Assembly (NCBI RefSeq): GCF_004138485.1
Contig: NZ_RYEV01000003.1
Location: 496,001-560,000, forward strand
Reading direction: 5' to 3'
Source of the DNA: Peristeroidobacter soli
Lineage (GTDB): Bacteria; Pseudomonadota; Gammaproteobacteria; Steroidobacterales; Steroidobacteraceae
DNA length: 64,000 nucleotides
Part shown: piece by piece, positions 1-7,829 of the stretch
Position numbering within the stretch: the stretch's first letter is position 1
Layout: each line of letters opens with the position of its first letter
Notes under the pieces: model-generated
What the model saw: only the letters and a program-made list of their open reading frames with translations
Databases searched by the model: none
What the model was told of the DNA's origin: nothing
Made by a program: the position numbers and the translations under genes

Positions 1-88
1 TGGGGACGAGTCCACCGCGGATCTGCTGACCCAGCGTCTGCAGGTTCACGAAAAGACGGCGTGGATGCTGCGCAGTCTGTTGAAGTGA
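1..88 (+). CDS. dps: Dps/ferritin-like DNA-protection protein, C-terminal fragment
   Basis: Only the last 28 codons are in the window; the reading frame starts at base 2 and stops with TGA at 86-88. The visible tail ends in HEKTAWMLRSLLK, which matches the typical C-terminus of Dps-family ferritins (a helix carrying HEKTAWMLR). Dps proteins form dodecamers that bind DNA and oxidise and store iron in starvation and oxidative stress. The ferroxidase residues lie upstream of the window, so the assignment rests on this short tail alone. Confidence 0.6.
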   Translation, partial: GDESTADLLTQRLQVHEKTAWMLRSLLK

Positions 89-118
89 TTTGAATCGAAG
101 CCGCGCACCCGCTGCCCG

Positions 119-481
119 TCAGCGGGTGCCGCTGCCCAGGAGCGCGTCGACCGCGGTCTGGGCGTCGTCATCCAGTTCCTGGAAACGCAGCGAAATCCGG
201 AATCCGTCCATTCCCACACAGGTACAGCAGACCACATTGGTCCGCGCCTGCAACCGCACCGGATTGCCACTCACAAAGGCATCCACCCGCACCAGCGCGG
301 TCTCGCCTTCCCTCAGGGTGCGATCCATGAGCAGCCCCACGCCGCTGCTGGAGATCTGAATCGCCTTGGCGCTCAGGACGGTGCTGTGGCCCAGGCGCAC
401 GCTGGCCGGCCAGCGCATGACCTTGACGCGGGTGGCCCCGGCGTCGGACGCGGGCCCATGCGAGCTGAAAAAAGACTCCAT
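119..481 (-). CDS. PilZ-like small protein
   Basis: A 120-residue protein with the basic stretch RVKVMRWPASVRL followed by alternating beta-strand-like segments (VLSAKAIQISSSGVGLL, then VRLQARTNVVCCTC and ISLRFQEL). This resembles a PilZ domain, a small beta-barrel that in many proteins binds cyclic di-GMP. The canonical RxxxR and D/NxSxxG motifs are only partly recognisable (SSSGVG), so binding may be lost. The frame stays open to a GTG at 580, which would add 33 residues; I chose the ATG at 481 because the protein then has the usual PilZ length. Neither start has a good ribosome site. Confidence 0.45.
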   Translation of the reverse strand: MESFFSSHGPASDAGATRVKVMRWPASVRLGHSTVLSAKAIQISSSGVGLLMDRTLREGETALVRVDAFVSGNPVRLQARTNVVCCTCVGMDGFRISLRFQELDDDAQTAVDALLGSGTR

Positions 482-670
482 GTCGGCCGTGTTGTTGGTT
501 GCGGAAATCCGGTAGTGGCTTACTTCACCGGCGGTTCGGGGGAAATCGTAGCCTATCGGTGCGGAGAACGGCCCCCGCACCGGTCGGTGGTGCGCGAAAT
601 TGTGAACCGGCTCTCGTACGGGTCGTGAGGTGAATCGTGGGCGGGCGGGGTGAACCCGGGCGGCGGCGCG

Positions 671-698
671 GGTTACTATGGGTTACTGCCGGTTTACT
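671..698 (+). repeat. Three 10-bp phased GGTTACT repeats before the TetR gene
   Basis: GGTTACT occurs at 671 and 681, and GGTTTACT at 691, each starting 10 bp after the last, that is on the same DNA face. The block ends just before the ATG at 702. Position suggests an operator, perhaps autoregulatory for the double-headed TetR protein; this is inference. Confidence 0.4.
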
Positions 699-701
699 GC
701 C

Positions 702-1985
702 ATGACTTCGAATTCCAAAGACAGCGCCGCCCAGCCCACCGCCGAGGCCTCCTCCTTGGGGGCGGGTGTCGTCAATCGTCACGAGCGGGTGCTCGATGAG
801 GCCGCTCGCCAGTTGAATCAGAAGGGCGTGCTGCTCACTTCGCTGGCCGAAATCGCCGCGAAACTGGGCGTCACCCGGGGGGCGATGTACCACTACGTCG
901 CCGATCGCGAAGACCTGGTGTTCCAGTGTTATCGCCGGGCGGCCGAGATCATCGCGCGCCACTTGCGCGAGGCCGAGCGCGTCGGCGGCACTTCGGCGGA
1001 CGTCCTGGTCGATTTCATCGGCCGCATGCTCGATCCGGCGGAGCCCGAGATCGCCGCGCGTGCCGAAATCGCGATGATGAATCAGACCCAGCGCGACACC
1101 ATCCAGGGGTTGTATGACGGGTTGACCGCCCGCCTCGCGCACCTGCTGGAGACCGGGCATCGCGAAGGCGTGCTCCGAGCCTGCGATATCGAGGTCAATG
1201 CGCGAGTCATTCTCAGCCTGGTGACCTGGGCGCCGCTGGCGCGACCCTGGGCGCATGCGGTCGGGCCGATGGGCGCGGAACGATTGCGGTCCGCGGTGAT
1301 GGCAACCGTGCTCGAAGGCTTCTCGACCACTGCGAACCTGCCGGCTTACCAGCCGCTGGATCTTTCCAAGCTTGCGCCTCAAGTCGTCAGCGCATTCGAT
1401 CGGGACGCCGCGCTCGAAGCCAAGCGGGAAGCCTTGTTGCGAGCGGCGTCGCGTGCCTTCAATCGCAAGGGCATCGATGCCACGTCGCTGGAAGAGATTG
1501 CCGCCCAGCTCGGCACGACCAAGCGCACCTTCCATCATCACATCGGCAGCAAGCAGGAAGTGGTGTCGGCGTGCTACGAGCGCGCGTTCCGGATCTTTCT
1601 ATTCATCAAGGATCGCATGCTCGAATATTCGGGCACGCGCATGGAGGCGCTGTCGGCATCGATGGACGCGCTGGCCCGTGCGTATCCCAATGAAGACCTG
1701 AACCCGCTGTCGCCGCTGGTCGGCCACGGCGCGTTGTCGCCGGAGGGTCAGGCAAAGTTCGCGGTGCGCTCCGATCAGCTGGGCGACGCGTATCACGAGC
1801 TGATCCGTCAAGGCATGCGCGAGTCCAGTATCAAGGACGTGGACGTGCATGCGCGGGCGCTGATGCTGCCCGGCCTGCTCAGCTGGCTGGTCAAGGACGA
1901 CGTCCCTACCGATCCGACACAACAGCAACACATCGCCCGCGAGATCGCCAATCTGGTGGCCGTGGGCCTCAGAGTCCGTTCATGA
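702..1985 (+). CDS. Tandem (two-headed) TetR/AcrR-family regulator
   Basis: A 427-residue protein about twice the length of a normal TetR regulator, with two TetR DNA-binding headpieces. The first is near residues 29-80 (TSLAEIAAKLGVTRGAMYHY), the second near residues 242-292 (TSLEEIAAQLGTTKRTFHHH). Each is followed by an alpha-helical ligand/dimerisation-type region. The two halves therefore look like a fused duplication, which would let one chain carry both heads. I chose ATG 702 over the upstream ATG 678, which would translate through the phased repeats. The stop overlaps the next start (ATGA at 1982-1985), so it is very likely co-translated with the amidohydrolase. Confidence 0.85.
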   Translation: MTSNSKDSAAQPTAEASSLGAGVVNRHERVLDEAARQLNQKGVLLTSLAEIAAKLGVTRGAMYHYVADREDLVFQCYRRAAEIIARHLREAERVGGTSADVLVDFIGRMLDPAEPEIAARAEIAMMNQTQRDTIQGLYDGLTARLAHLLETGHREGVLRACDIEVNARVILSLVTWAPLARPWAHAVGPMGAERLRSAVMATVLEGFSTTANLPAYQPLDLSKLAPQVVSAFDRDAALEAKREALLRAASRAFNRKGIDATSLEEIAAQLGTTKRTFHHHIGSKQEVVSACYERAFRIFLFIKDRMLEYSGTRMEALSASMDALARAYPNEDLNPLSPLVGHGALSPEGQAKFAVRSDQLGDAYHELIRQGMRESSIKDVDVHARALMLPGLLSWLVKDDVPTDPTQQQHIAREIANLVAVGLRVRS

Positions 1986-3019
1986 AAATCATCTATAGCG
2001 ATCGTCACCGACTGCATGCCGGTGACAAGGAAATGTATCGTGGCCAGCTGGTGCCCTGCTTCGAGAAGCCGGAGCGCGCCGATTTCGTCTATGACGCGGT
2101 GAAGGCCCGCAATTTCGGCGCGATCCTGGAGCCGAAGGAATTTCCGGTGGCGCTCATCGAGCGCGTGCATGCGCCGCGCTATCTCCGCTTTCTGGAAAAG
2201 GCCTGGGATTTGTGGAGTGCCCAGGGCTATACGAACGATGCGTTGCCGGCGGTGTGGCCAGTGCGCGGCCATCGTAGCGATATCGAGCCCGATCACTTCG
2301 CGGGCAAGTTCGGTTTGTATTCCTACGACAGCGGCACGCCGCTGACGGCGGGCACCTGGGCGGCGGCCAAGACCGGCGCCGATATCGCGCTGACCGCGCA
2401 GCAGATCGTCGCGGGTGGCGAGCGCGCCGCGTTCGCGTTGTCGCGTCCGCCTGGACATCACTCGGGGGCGGATTTCTTCGGCGGCTACTGCTTCATCAAT
2501 AACGCCGCCGTCGCCGCGCAGGCATTTCGTGACAACGGCGCCAGGCGCGTCGTCGTGCTGGATGTGGACTATCACCACGGCAATGGCACGCAGAACATTT
2601 TCTACGATCGCAGCGACGTGATGTTTCTTTCCATTCACGGCGATCCGCGCACCGAATATCCGTTCTTCCTCGGTCATGCGGACGAAACAGGCAGCGGCGA
2701 GGGCGTCGGCTACAACAAGAATTATCCGTTGCCGGCCGGCAGCAGCAATGCGCTGTGGTTCGATGCGCTGGGCGATGCGGTCCGTCGCATCAACGAGTTC
2801 AAACCCGACGCGTTGGTGATCTCACTCGGCGTGGATACTTTCGCCGACGATCCGATCTCCAAGTTCCAGCTGCGCGAGCCGGAGTACTTGAAGCTGGGCG
2901 CGCAAATCGCGGCGCTCGGACTGCCGACGGTGTTTATTCTCGAAGGCGGCTATGCGGTGGCCGAGATCGGCCACAACGTCGCGCACGTCCTGACCGGGTT
3001 CGAAGACGCCGCGAAGTGA
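1982..3019 (+). CDS. Acetylpolyamine amidohydrolase / class II HDAC-like deacetylase
   Basis: A 345-residue protein of the arginase/deacetylase fold. It should remove acetyl groups from acetylated polyamines, or possibly from another small amine or protein lysine, in the cytoplasm. The active-site set is complete: RPPGHH (H159, H160), zinc ligands D196 and H198 in LDVDYHHGNGT, D285 in SLGVDTF, and Y324 in EGGY. Spacing is one residue off that of the characterised Mycoplana acetylpolyamine amidohydrolase. It overlaps the tandem TetR gene by four bases, so that regulator is the likely controller and a polyamine or related amine a candidate ligand (inference). Confidence 0.88.
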   Translation: MKIIYSDRHRLHAGDKEMYRGQLVPCFEKPERADFVYDAVKARNFGAILEPKEFPVALIERVHAPRYLRFLEKAWDLWSAQGYTNDALPAVWPVRGHRSDIEPDHFAGKFGLYSYDSGTPLTAGTWAAAKTGADIALTAQQIVAGGERAAFALSRPPGHHSGADFFGGYCFINNAAVAAQAFRDNGARRVVVLDVDYHHGNGTQNIFYDRSDVMFLSIHGDPRTEYPFFLGHADETGSGEGVGYNKNYPLPAGSSNALWFDALGDAVRRINEFKPDALVISLGVDTFADDPISKFQLREPEYLKLGAQIAALGLPTVFILEGGYAVAEIGHNVAHVLTGFEDAAK

Positions 3020-4588
3020 TCAGATCTGCTCGCCCAGCGTAAACATGAACTGGGCGCCGGTGTTGCCGTCGCTGGTCGCCCAGATCTCGCCGCCGTGACG
3101 CTGGACGATGCGTTGAACGGTGGCCAGCCCGATGCCCACGCCCGGAAATTGCCGGGCGTCGTGCAGACGGGTGAACGGCTTGAACAACCGGTCGGCCTGA
3201 TTCGGATTGAAGCCCGCGCCGTTGTCCGTCACGCGATAGACGATGCCGTCGGCGCTGTCCCGGTATGAGCTCAGCTCGATGCGGCTGCGCTCGCGCTTGG
3301 AGCTGTATTTCCAGGCATTCGATAGCAAGTTCTCCAGCACCACGCTCATCAGGCCGGCATCGGCCGTCGCCGTCAGACCGGGTTCGATGGAGATCTCGAC
3401 TTCCCGCTGCGGCTCGGCGTTGCGCAGTCGGGTCGTGATTCTGGTCGCGATCTCGCTCAGATCGGTCTGCTGCAGATACAGCTCGGTGCGGGAGATGTGC
3501 GAGAGTCGTAACAGGTCGTCGATGAGCGAGCCCATGCGAGTGGTGGAATCGCGCAGTCGGCCGACCGACTCCGCCGGCAACACGCCGGCATGTTCGCGAG
3601 CCTGGTCCAGCTCGGCATTCATGAATCGCAACGGCGCGCGCAGATCGTGCGACACCGCCGATGAAAACGCTTCGAGCTCCTGATTCACCGTCTGCAGCTC
3701 GCGGGTGCGTTCGCGGACCTGGCGTTCGAGGTTTTGATAGACCTCGACGTTTTCCATGGCCACCGCTGTCGTGTTCGCCAGCGCTTCCAGCAGCATCAGC
3801 TCCTGGGGCGTGCACTCGTGATGGTTCGCCCAGTAATTGCCGATGGCGCCGATGGGGGCGTACGAGCGGATCGGCACCATCGCCAGACTGTGCACGAAGG
3901 TCGGCCGATAGGCCGCGTGCGGAATGCGCGCGTCCTTGTAGATGTCGGGAATGACGGCGGACTGGCTGTTGAGCATCGCCCAGCCGCTGATGCAGGTCTC
4001 CAGCGGGAAGCGTTGACCTTTCCATAACGGCGAGATCGCGTCTTCATCGACGTAGTAACAGAACGGCCCATCGCGCAAGACAAACGTCGCGCCGTCGCAG
4101 CCGGTGAGCTGGCGGGCCGCTTTGCGAACGATGTCGACGATGGCGTCGAGCCCACGCGCCAGCGACAGCTTCTGCACGACATCGACCAGCAGCATCATGG
4201 CCGCTTGCGGAGGCGCTGCTACCGGCGCCTGCGATTTGATATTCCGCCGCAGGGCGGCACTCAGCTGCCAAAGATGGTCCTTGAGCACGTAGTCGTTGGC
4301 GCCTGCCGCAAAGCTCGCCGCGACTTCCGCATCCTGCGCGGCGCCGGAGCAGACGATGACCGGCACGTCGGGATAGCTGGCCCTGGCTTCGGTGATCGCA
4401 TCTTCCGCGCTGTAACCCGGCAGGTTGTTGTCGACCAGCACGACGTCGAAGCCGCCGGTCCGCAACGCCTCGGTGTACTCGCTGGGACTGCGGACTTGAA
4501 TGAAGGAGGCCTGGACGCCTTGCCGCTGGATGCCGCGCTCAATGATGAGCGCATCGCTCGGGTTGTCCTCGAGATGCAGGATCTTCAT
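3020..4588 (-). CDS. Response-regulator/GAF/histidine kinase hybrid
   Basis: A 522-residue cytoplasmic signalling protein. An N-terminal receiver domain (residues 1-120, phospho-acceptor D53 in LVDNNLPG) is followed by a GAF sensor domain (about 130-280), a short coiled coil, a HisKA dimerisation domain with H314 in SSAVSHDLRAPL, and a HATPase with the N box (ENLLSNAWKYS), DNGAGF (455-460) and GVGIGLAT. The receiver lies before the kinase, unlike ordinary hybrid kinases; this resembles phytochrome-like or light/oxygen sensing kinases that are switched by phosphorylation of an N-terminal receiver. No membrane segment is seen. It is convergent with, and abuts, the amidohydrolase gene. Confidence 0.9.
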   Translation of the reverse strand: MKILHLEDNPSDALIIERGIQRQGVQASFIQVRSPSEYTEALRTGGFDVVLVDNNLPGYSAEDAITEARASYPDVPVIVCSGAAQDAEVAASFAAGANDYVLKDHLWQLSAALRRNIKSQAPVAAPPQAAMMLLVDVVQKLSLARGLDAIVDIVRKAARQLTGCDGATFVLRDGPFCYYVDEDAISPLWKGQRFPLETCISGWAMLNSQSAVIPDIYKDARIPHAAYRPTFVHSLAMVPIRSYAPIGAIGNYWANHHECTPQELMLLEALANTTAVAMENVEVYQNLERQVRERTRELQTVNQELEAFSSAVSHDLRAPLRFMNAELDQAREHAGVLPAESVGRLRDSTTRMGSLIDDLLRLSHISRTELYLQQTDLSEIATRITTRLRNAEPQREVEISIEPGLTATADAGLMSVVLENLLSNAWKYSSKRERSRIELSSYRDSADGIVYRVTDNGAGFNPNQADRLFKPFTRLHDARQFPGVGIGLATVQRIVQRHGGEIWATSDGNTGAQFMFTLGEQI

Positions 4589-4816
4589 CTAACCTTCTAT
4601 CCTCGCAGCCGCCAGATGCCGTCCGGGGCTATGGTCCGCTCTGACAATCGAAATGCTATGCGCTGCGGACTCGTATCTTTACGCTGAGCGCGACCGGCGC
4701 CGTGTGCGCCCGGTCACGTTCGAAGCATCGGTACGTACATTTCCCCCGCGCCGGTAGGCTTAGATTACCAAGGGTAAGGCTTCTTGTGACAAGCATCATC
4801 CGCCGGCCCGGCGCGA

Positions 4817-7114
4817 TCAATACCGCCACAGCACTCCGGCGGACGGCACCAGCGGCAGCCAGGAATTGAGATCGCGCTGGTAGCTGGTCGAGCCGTCGGC
4901 GTTCTGCCGGGCCTTGTACTCGACACAGCAGGGATTCTCGCGCGACGTCGCGTTGGTGAGTTCGACGAACACGTCCAGCGCGCCCCGCGGCATCAGGAAG
5001 GTTCGGGTCAGCCGCATATCCAGCGAATTGAAGTCCTGCAGGCGGCTGCGATTGCGGGCCGACGCGTCGACGATCGGCACGCCGCTCACCGGATCGAGGG
5101 GCAGCACCGTGGTCGGCCAGCCGCTGTGATAACTGTCGATGAGTGTGGCGGTCCACGGCCCGCTCGCCCAGGTCACACCGAGATTGATGGCATGTCGCTG
5201 ATCCCAGCTGCGTGGCACATCTTCGGTGCCGATTCGATCCGTGACCTGTGACCACGTGTAACTGAGGAAGCCACTCCACGGGCCCCGCGGCCTCATTTGC
5301 ATCAGCACTTCGACGCCTTCGGCACGCGCGCTGTGCGCGTCGACCATGACGCGATCGAACTCCGCTTCTGGAAACAGCACCAGGGGATCGAGCATGTTCT
5401 CGAAGCGCGGGTTGATGCGTCGATAGTATTTGCGATAGGCCTCGACGCGCATGTTGAAGCCGTCGTCGAAGGCATGCTCCAGGCTCAGGATAGTGTGATC
5501 GGCATGCTGGGCGGGATAGAACTGCGAGACCCCGTCCTCGACCTGCAGCTCGTTGATGCCTTGGGACTGGAAGAAACGTCCCCAGCCGGCACGCAGCTTG
5601 GTGTCCGGCGACAAGGAATACATCACGCTCAGGCGCGGGCTCAGTTGCTCGCCGTCGTCGGTGCCGTCGTAAGTCTGCACGTCGACGCGCAGGCCGGCCT
5701 CGACCGTCCAGCGCTGGGCCAGCGTCGTTCGCATGTCCCAATAGGCCGAGTTCTCAAAGCCCTCGGGTGCCGGCGAGGCGCGGCGGGTGGTCACCGAACC
5801 GGGCAACCCTGGAAAGGGATAGTTGGGAGCGACCGTCAGATCGAGTGCGTAGTCGTAGTCGCCCCACAGCTTGCGGACCTCGCCGCCGAAACGATGCGTG
5901 ATGCCGCCCGCGTCCCAGCTGTTCTCCAGCCGCAGTCCGGCGACATGAAAGGAACGATCGTCTTTCACCTGGCCGGTGCGCTGCCCGGGTTGATCGACAT
6001 AGCCGCGCCGTTCGTTGACCAGGTCGGTGAACGAACCGATCACGCGGCTCGACAGGCGCGACGACCAGTTGTGGTCGAGGGTGAGCCAGCCGTAGACGTT
6101 GCGATACTTGGCGCGCGCCTGCTGCGTTCCCGCTTCGCGCTTGGCGACGATCTGATCGCCGGACGCGAGCGCGTCGAAGGAAATCCGGGTGTCGTCGCTC
6201 AACGCGTATTCCGCGCGGGCGAAGCCATCCGAATAGTCGGGCTTGCCAAAATCCTCTTCGGCGAATTGCGCGAGCTCGCCGAGATTGCCGCGTCGGGCGG
6301 AGATCAATGCCTGGCCGCGGCCGCCGTCGAAACTGGTGGCGGCCAGCGCGCTGGTATTGAAGAAGCTGATGCCGGCTTCGTAGTAACGCCCGGTCGGGCG
6401 AATGGTATGAGCGTCGATGATGGCGCTCATGCGATCGCCATACGGCGCCGGGAAGCCGCCTGAATAGAATTCGATGCCGTCGATCAGCCGCGAGTCCAGC
6501 AGACTGATGGGGCTGTAGAAGTTCTTGAGATGAAACGGCTCATACAGCCGCAGGCCGTTCAGCAAAATGGCGGTCTCGTTCGGCTCGCCGCCGCGAATCG
6601 GTCCGATGCTCGAGACGCCGTTGGTCGCCGCACCGGGCAAGCGCTGCACGGCCCGCAATGTTTCATCCGCCAGGCGCGGCATCGCCTGCACTTCGTCCTG
6701 AGTCAGAAAGTTCTTGGGCGCGATGCTCTCGGCGGCCAGCACGTAGCGGCTGGTCTGCACGACCACTTCTTCCAGTTGCGCGTTCTGTGGCTGTGGCGGT
6801 GACGGCGGACGGGGCGGCGGGGTGTTGGTCGAATTGCGAACCACCGCATAAACGCGAGGCGCCGCTTCGGAAACCGTCAAGCCGTGCGCGGCCAGAATCT
6901 CGCGGGCCAGCTCCATGCCGTGACTGGCTTCCGGTTCGACTTCGATGCGCAGCGTCGCCGGTACGATCTGGTCGTTGTAGATGAAGATCAGGCCCTGGCT
7001 GCGCAGCTCCTTGAGTACGTCGCCGACGCTACGACCCTGCAGCTGCGCCACTGCGGTATGGCACATCAACAGTCCCGTCGACAGGCAGGCGAGGCGCCGC
7101 AGCGCTGACTTCAT
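4817..7114 (-). CDS. TonB-dependent receptor with N-terminal STN signalling domain
   Basis: A 765-residue outer-membrane receptor. A signal peptide (MKSALRRLACLSTGLLM..AVA) is followed by a secretin/TonB short N-terminal domain (about residues 25-95), a proline-rich linker (PPPRPPSPPQP), a TonB-box-like segment (LEEVVVQTSRY), a plug domain (about 130-260, with ILLNGLRLYEPFH) and a 22-stranded-type barrel ending in an aromatic residue (LWRY). STN-bearing receptors transmit ligand occupancy to a FecR-type anti-sigma factor, and such a pair lies upstream on the same strand. The start at 7114 is set by the signal peptide and a GGGAAAG ribosome site; the gene overlaps the PAP2 gene by 86 bp. The ligand is not evident. 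Confidence 0.87.
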   Translation of the reverse strand: MKSALRRLACLSTGLLMCHTAVAQLQGRSVGDVLKELRSQGLIFIYNDQIVPATLRIEVEPEASHGMELAREILAAHGLTVSEAAPRVYAVVRNSTNTPPPRPPSPPQPQNAQLEEVVVQTSRYVLAAESIAPKNFLTQDEVQAMPRLADETLRAVQRLPGAATNGVSSIGPIRGGEPNETAILLNGLRLYEPFHLKNFYSPISLLDSRLIDGIEFYSGGFPAPYGDRMSAIIDAHTIRPTGRYYEAGISFFNTSALAATSFDGGRGQALISARRGNLGELAQFAEEDFGKPDYSDGFARAEYALSDDTRISFDALASGDQIVAKREAGTQQARAKYRNVYGWLTLDHNWSSRLSSRVIGSFTDLVNERRGYVDQPGQRTGQVKDDRSFHVAGLRLENSWDAGGITHRFGGEVRKLWGDYDYALDLTVAPNYPFPGLPGSVTTRRASPAPEGFENSAYWDMRTTLAQRWTVEAGLRVDVQTYDGTDDGEQLSPRLSVMYSLSPDTKLRAGWGRFFQSQGINELQVEDGVSQFYPAQHADHTILSLEHAFDDGFNMRVEAYRKYYRRINPRFENMLDPLVLFPEAEFDRVMVDAHSARAEGVEVLMQMRPRGPWSGFLSYTWSQVTDRIGTEDVPRSWDQRHAINLGVTWASGPWTATLIDSYHSGWPTTVLPLDPVSGVPIVDASARNRSRLQDFNSLDMRLTRTFLMPRGALDVFVELTNATSRENPCCVEYKARQNADGSTSYQRDLNSWLPLVPSAGVLWRY

Positions 7115-7826
7115 TGCTTTCCCATTGAGACGGGGCCGGATTCCATAGACGGGCCTTGAAAATGAAAGTGTACGCAGACAGCGCGACCGTCCACACCAGC
7201 ATCGCACTCCACACATCGTGCGACAGGAAATGCGCGCCACGGGACTGTTGAGCGATGCCGAACACCAGGCCCATCAACAGGCCGGCGGCCAGGCCGAATC
7301 GCGCCACCTTGCGGCTGCGCTCGCGAAACACGAAGTATAAGGCCAGCAGCGCATAACCGGAGCTGGCATGCGCGGCAGGAAAGCATTGGGCGTGGCGCAG
7401 CGCTGCGGGGCGATGCTCGAACAGATGAACGAACGGGAACGCTCCGCCGAACTCGGTCAGGTCGCGCGGGCAATCGACATTGGTCAGCGTTTTCAGCAAG
7501 CCCACCAAGCCCACCGACAGCACCACCGAGACGAAGAAGTACAGCGAGGGCCTACGCAATACGTGCAATTGCGGGCGCGCCCAGGTCGCTGCCCACAGTG
7601 CCAGTGCCAGGAAGGCCACGGTCCGCATCAACCAGGTGCCGTCGCGATGGATCAGCTCGTTGGTCCACCAGCTGCCCGCGCCGATCCAGCGGGACTGAGC
7701 CTCGTCGAAATACAGCGCATGCGCGATGGATATATCGAGGGTCGTGCTGGCCAGCAGGGCGGCGAGCAGCACGAACAGCACCAACGGCACGCGCAGATGG
7801 CGCCAGTAAAACATCGGGGTTGGCAT
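7029..7826 (-). CDS. PAP2-family membrane phosphatase
   Basis: A 265-residue integral membrane protein with about six hydrophobic segments and the three-part phosphatase signature: KTLTNVDCPRD (KX6RP-like, with the proline/arginine order altered), FPAAHASSGYAL (a PSGH-like variant) and SRGAHFLSHDVWSAM (the SRxxxxxHxxxD motif). Family members remove phosphate from lipids such as phosphatidic acid, undecaprenyl pyrophosphate or lipid A (LpxE/LpxT-like). It lies 3 bp behind the Omp85-like gene and overlaps the receptor gene. With a phosphoethanolamine transferase in the same block, lipid A or phospholipid is the likeliest substrate; this is inference. Confidence 0.85.
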   Translation of the reverse strand: MPTPMFYWRHLRVPLVLFVLLAALLASTTLDISIAHALYFDEAQSRWIGAGSWWTNELIHRDGTWLMRTVAFLALALWAATWARPQLHVLRRPSLYFFVSVVLSVGLVGLLKTLTNVDCPRDLTEFGGAFPFVHLFEHRPAALRHAQCFPAAHASSGYALLALYFVFRERSRKVARFGLAAGLLMGLVFGIAQQSRGAHFLSHDVWSAMLVWTVALSAYTFIFKARLWNPAPSQWESNEVSAAAPRLPVDGTVDVPYRSGAAAGS

Positions 7827-7829
7827 GCG

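Noticed and set aside
4589-4816. Possible terminator or RNA in the 228-bp gap after the histidine kinase start
   Set aside because: A GACCGG/CCGGTC hairpin is present near 4690-4715, but there is no T-tract and no further structure.
5297-6463. Long plus-strand open frame of 388 codons
   Set aside because: It lies entirely over the TonB receptor gene on the other strand and has the Arg/Ala/His-rich composition of an antisense shadow.
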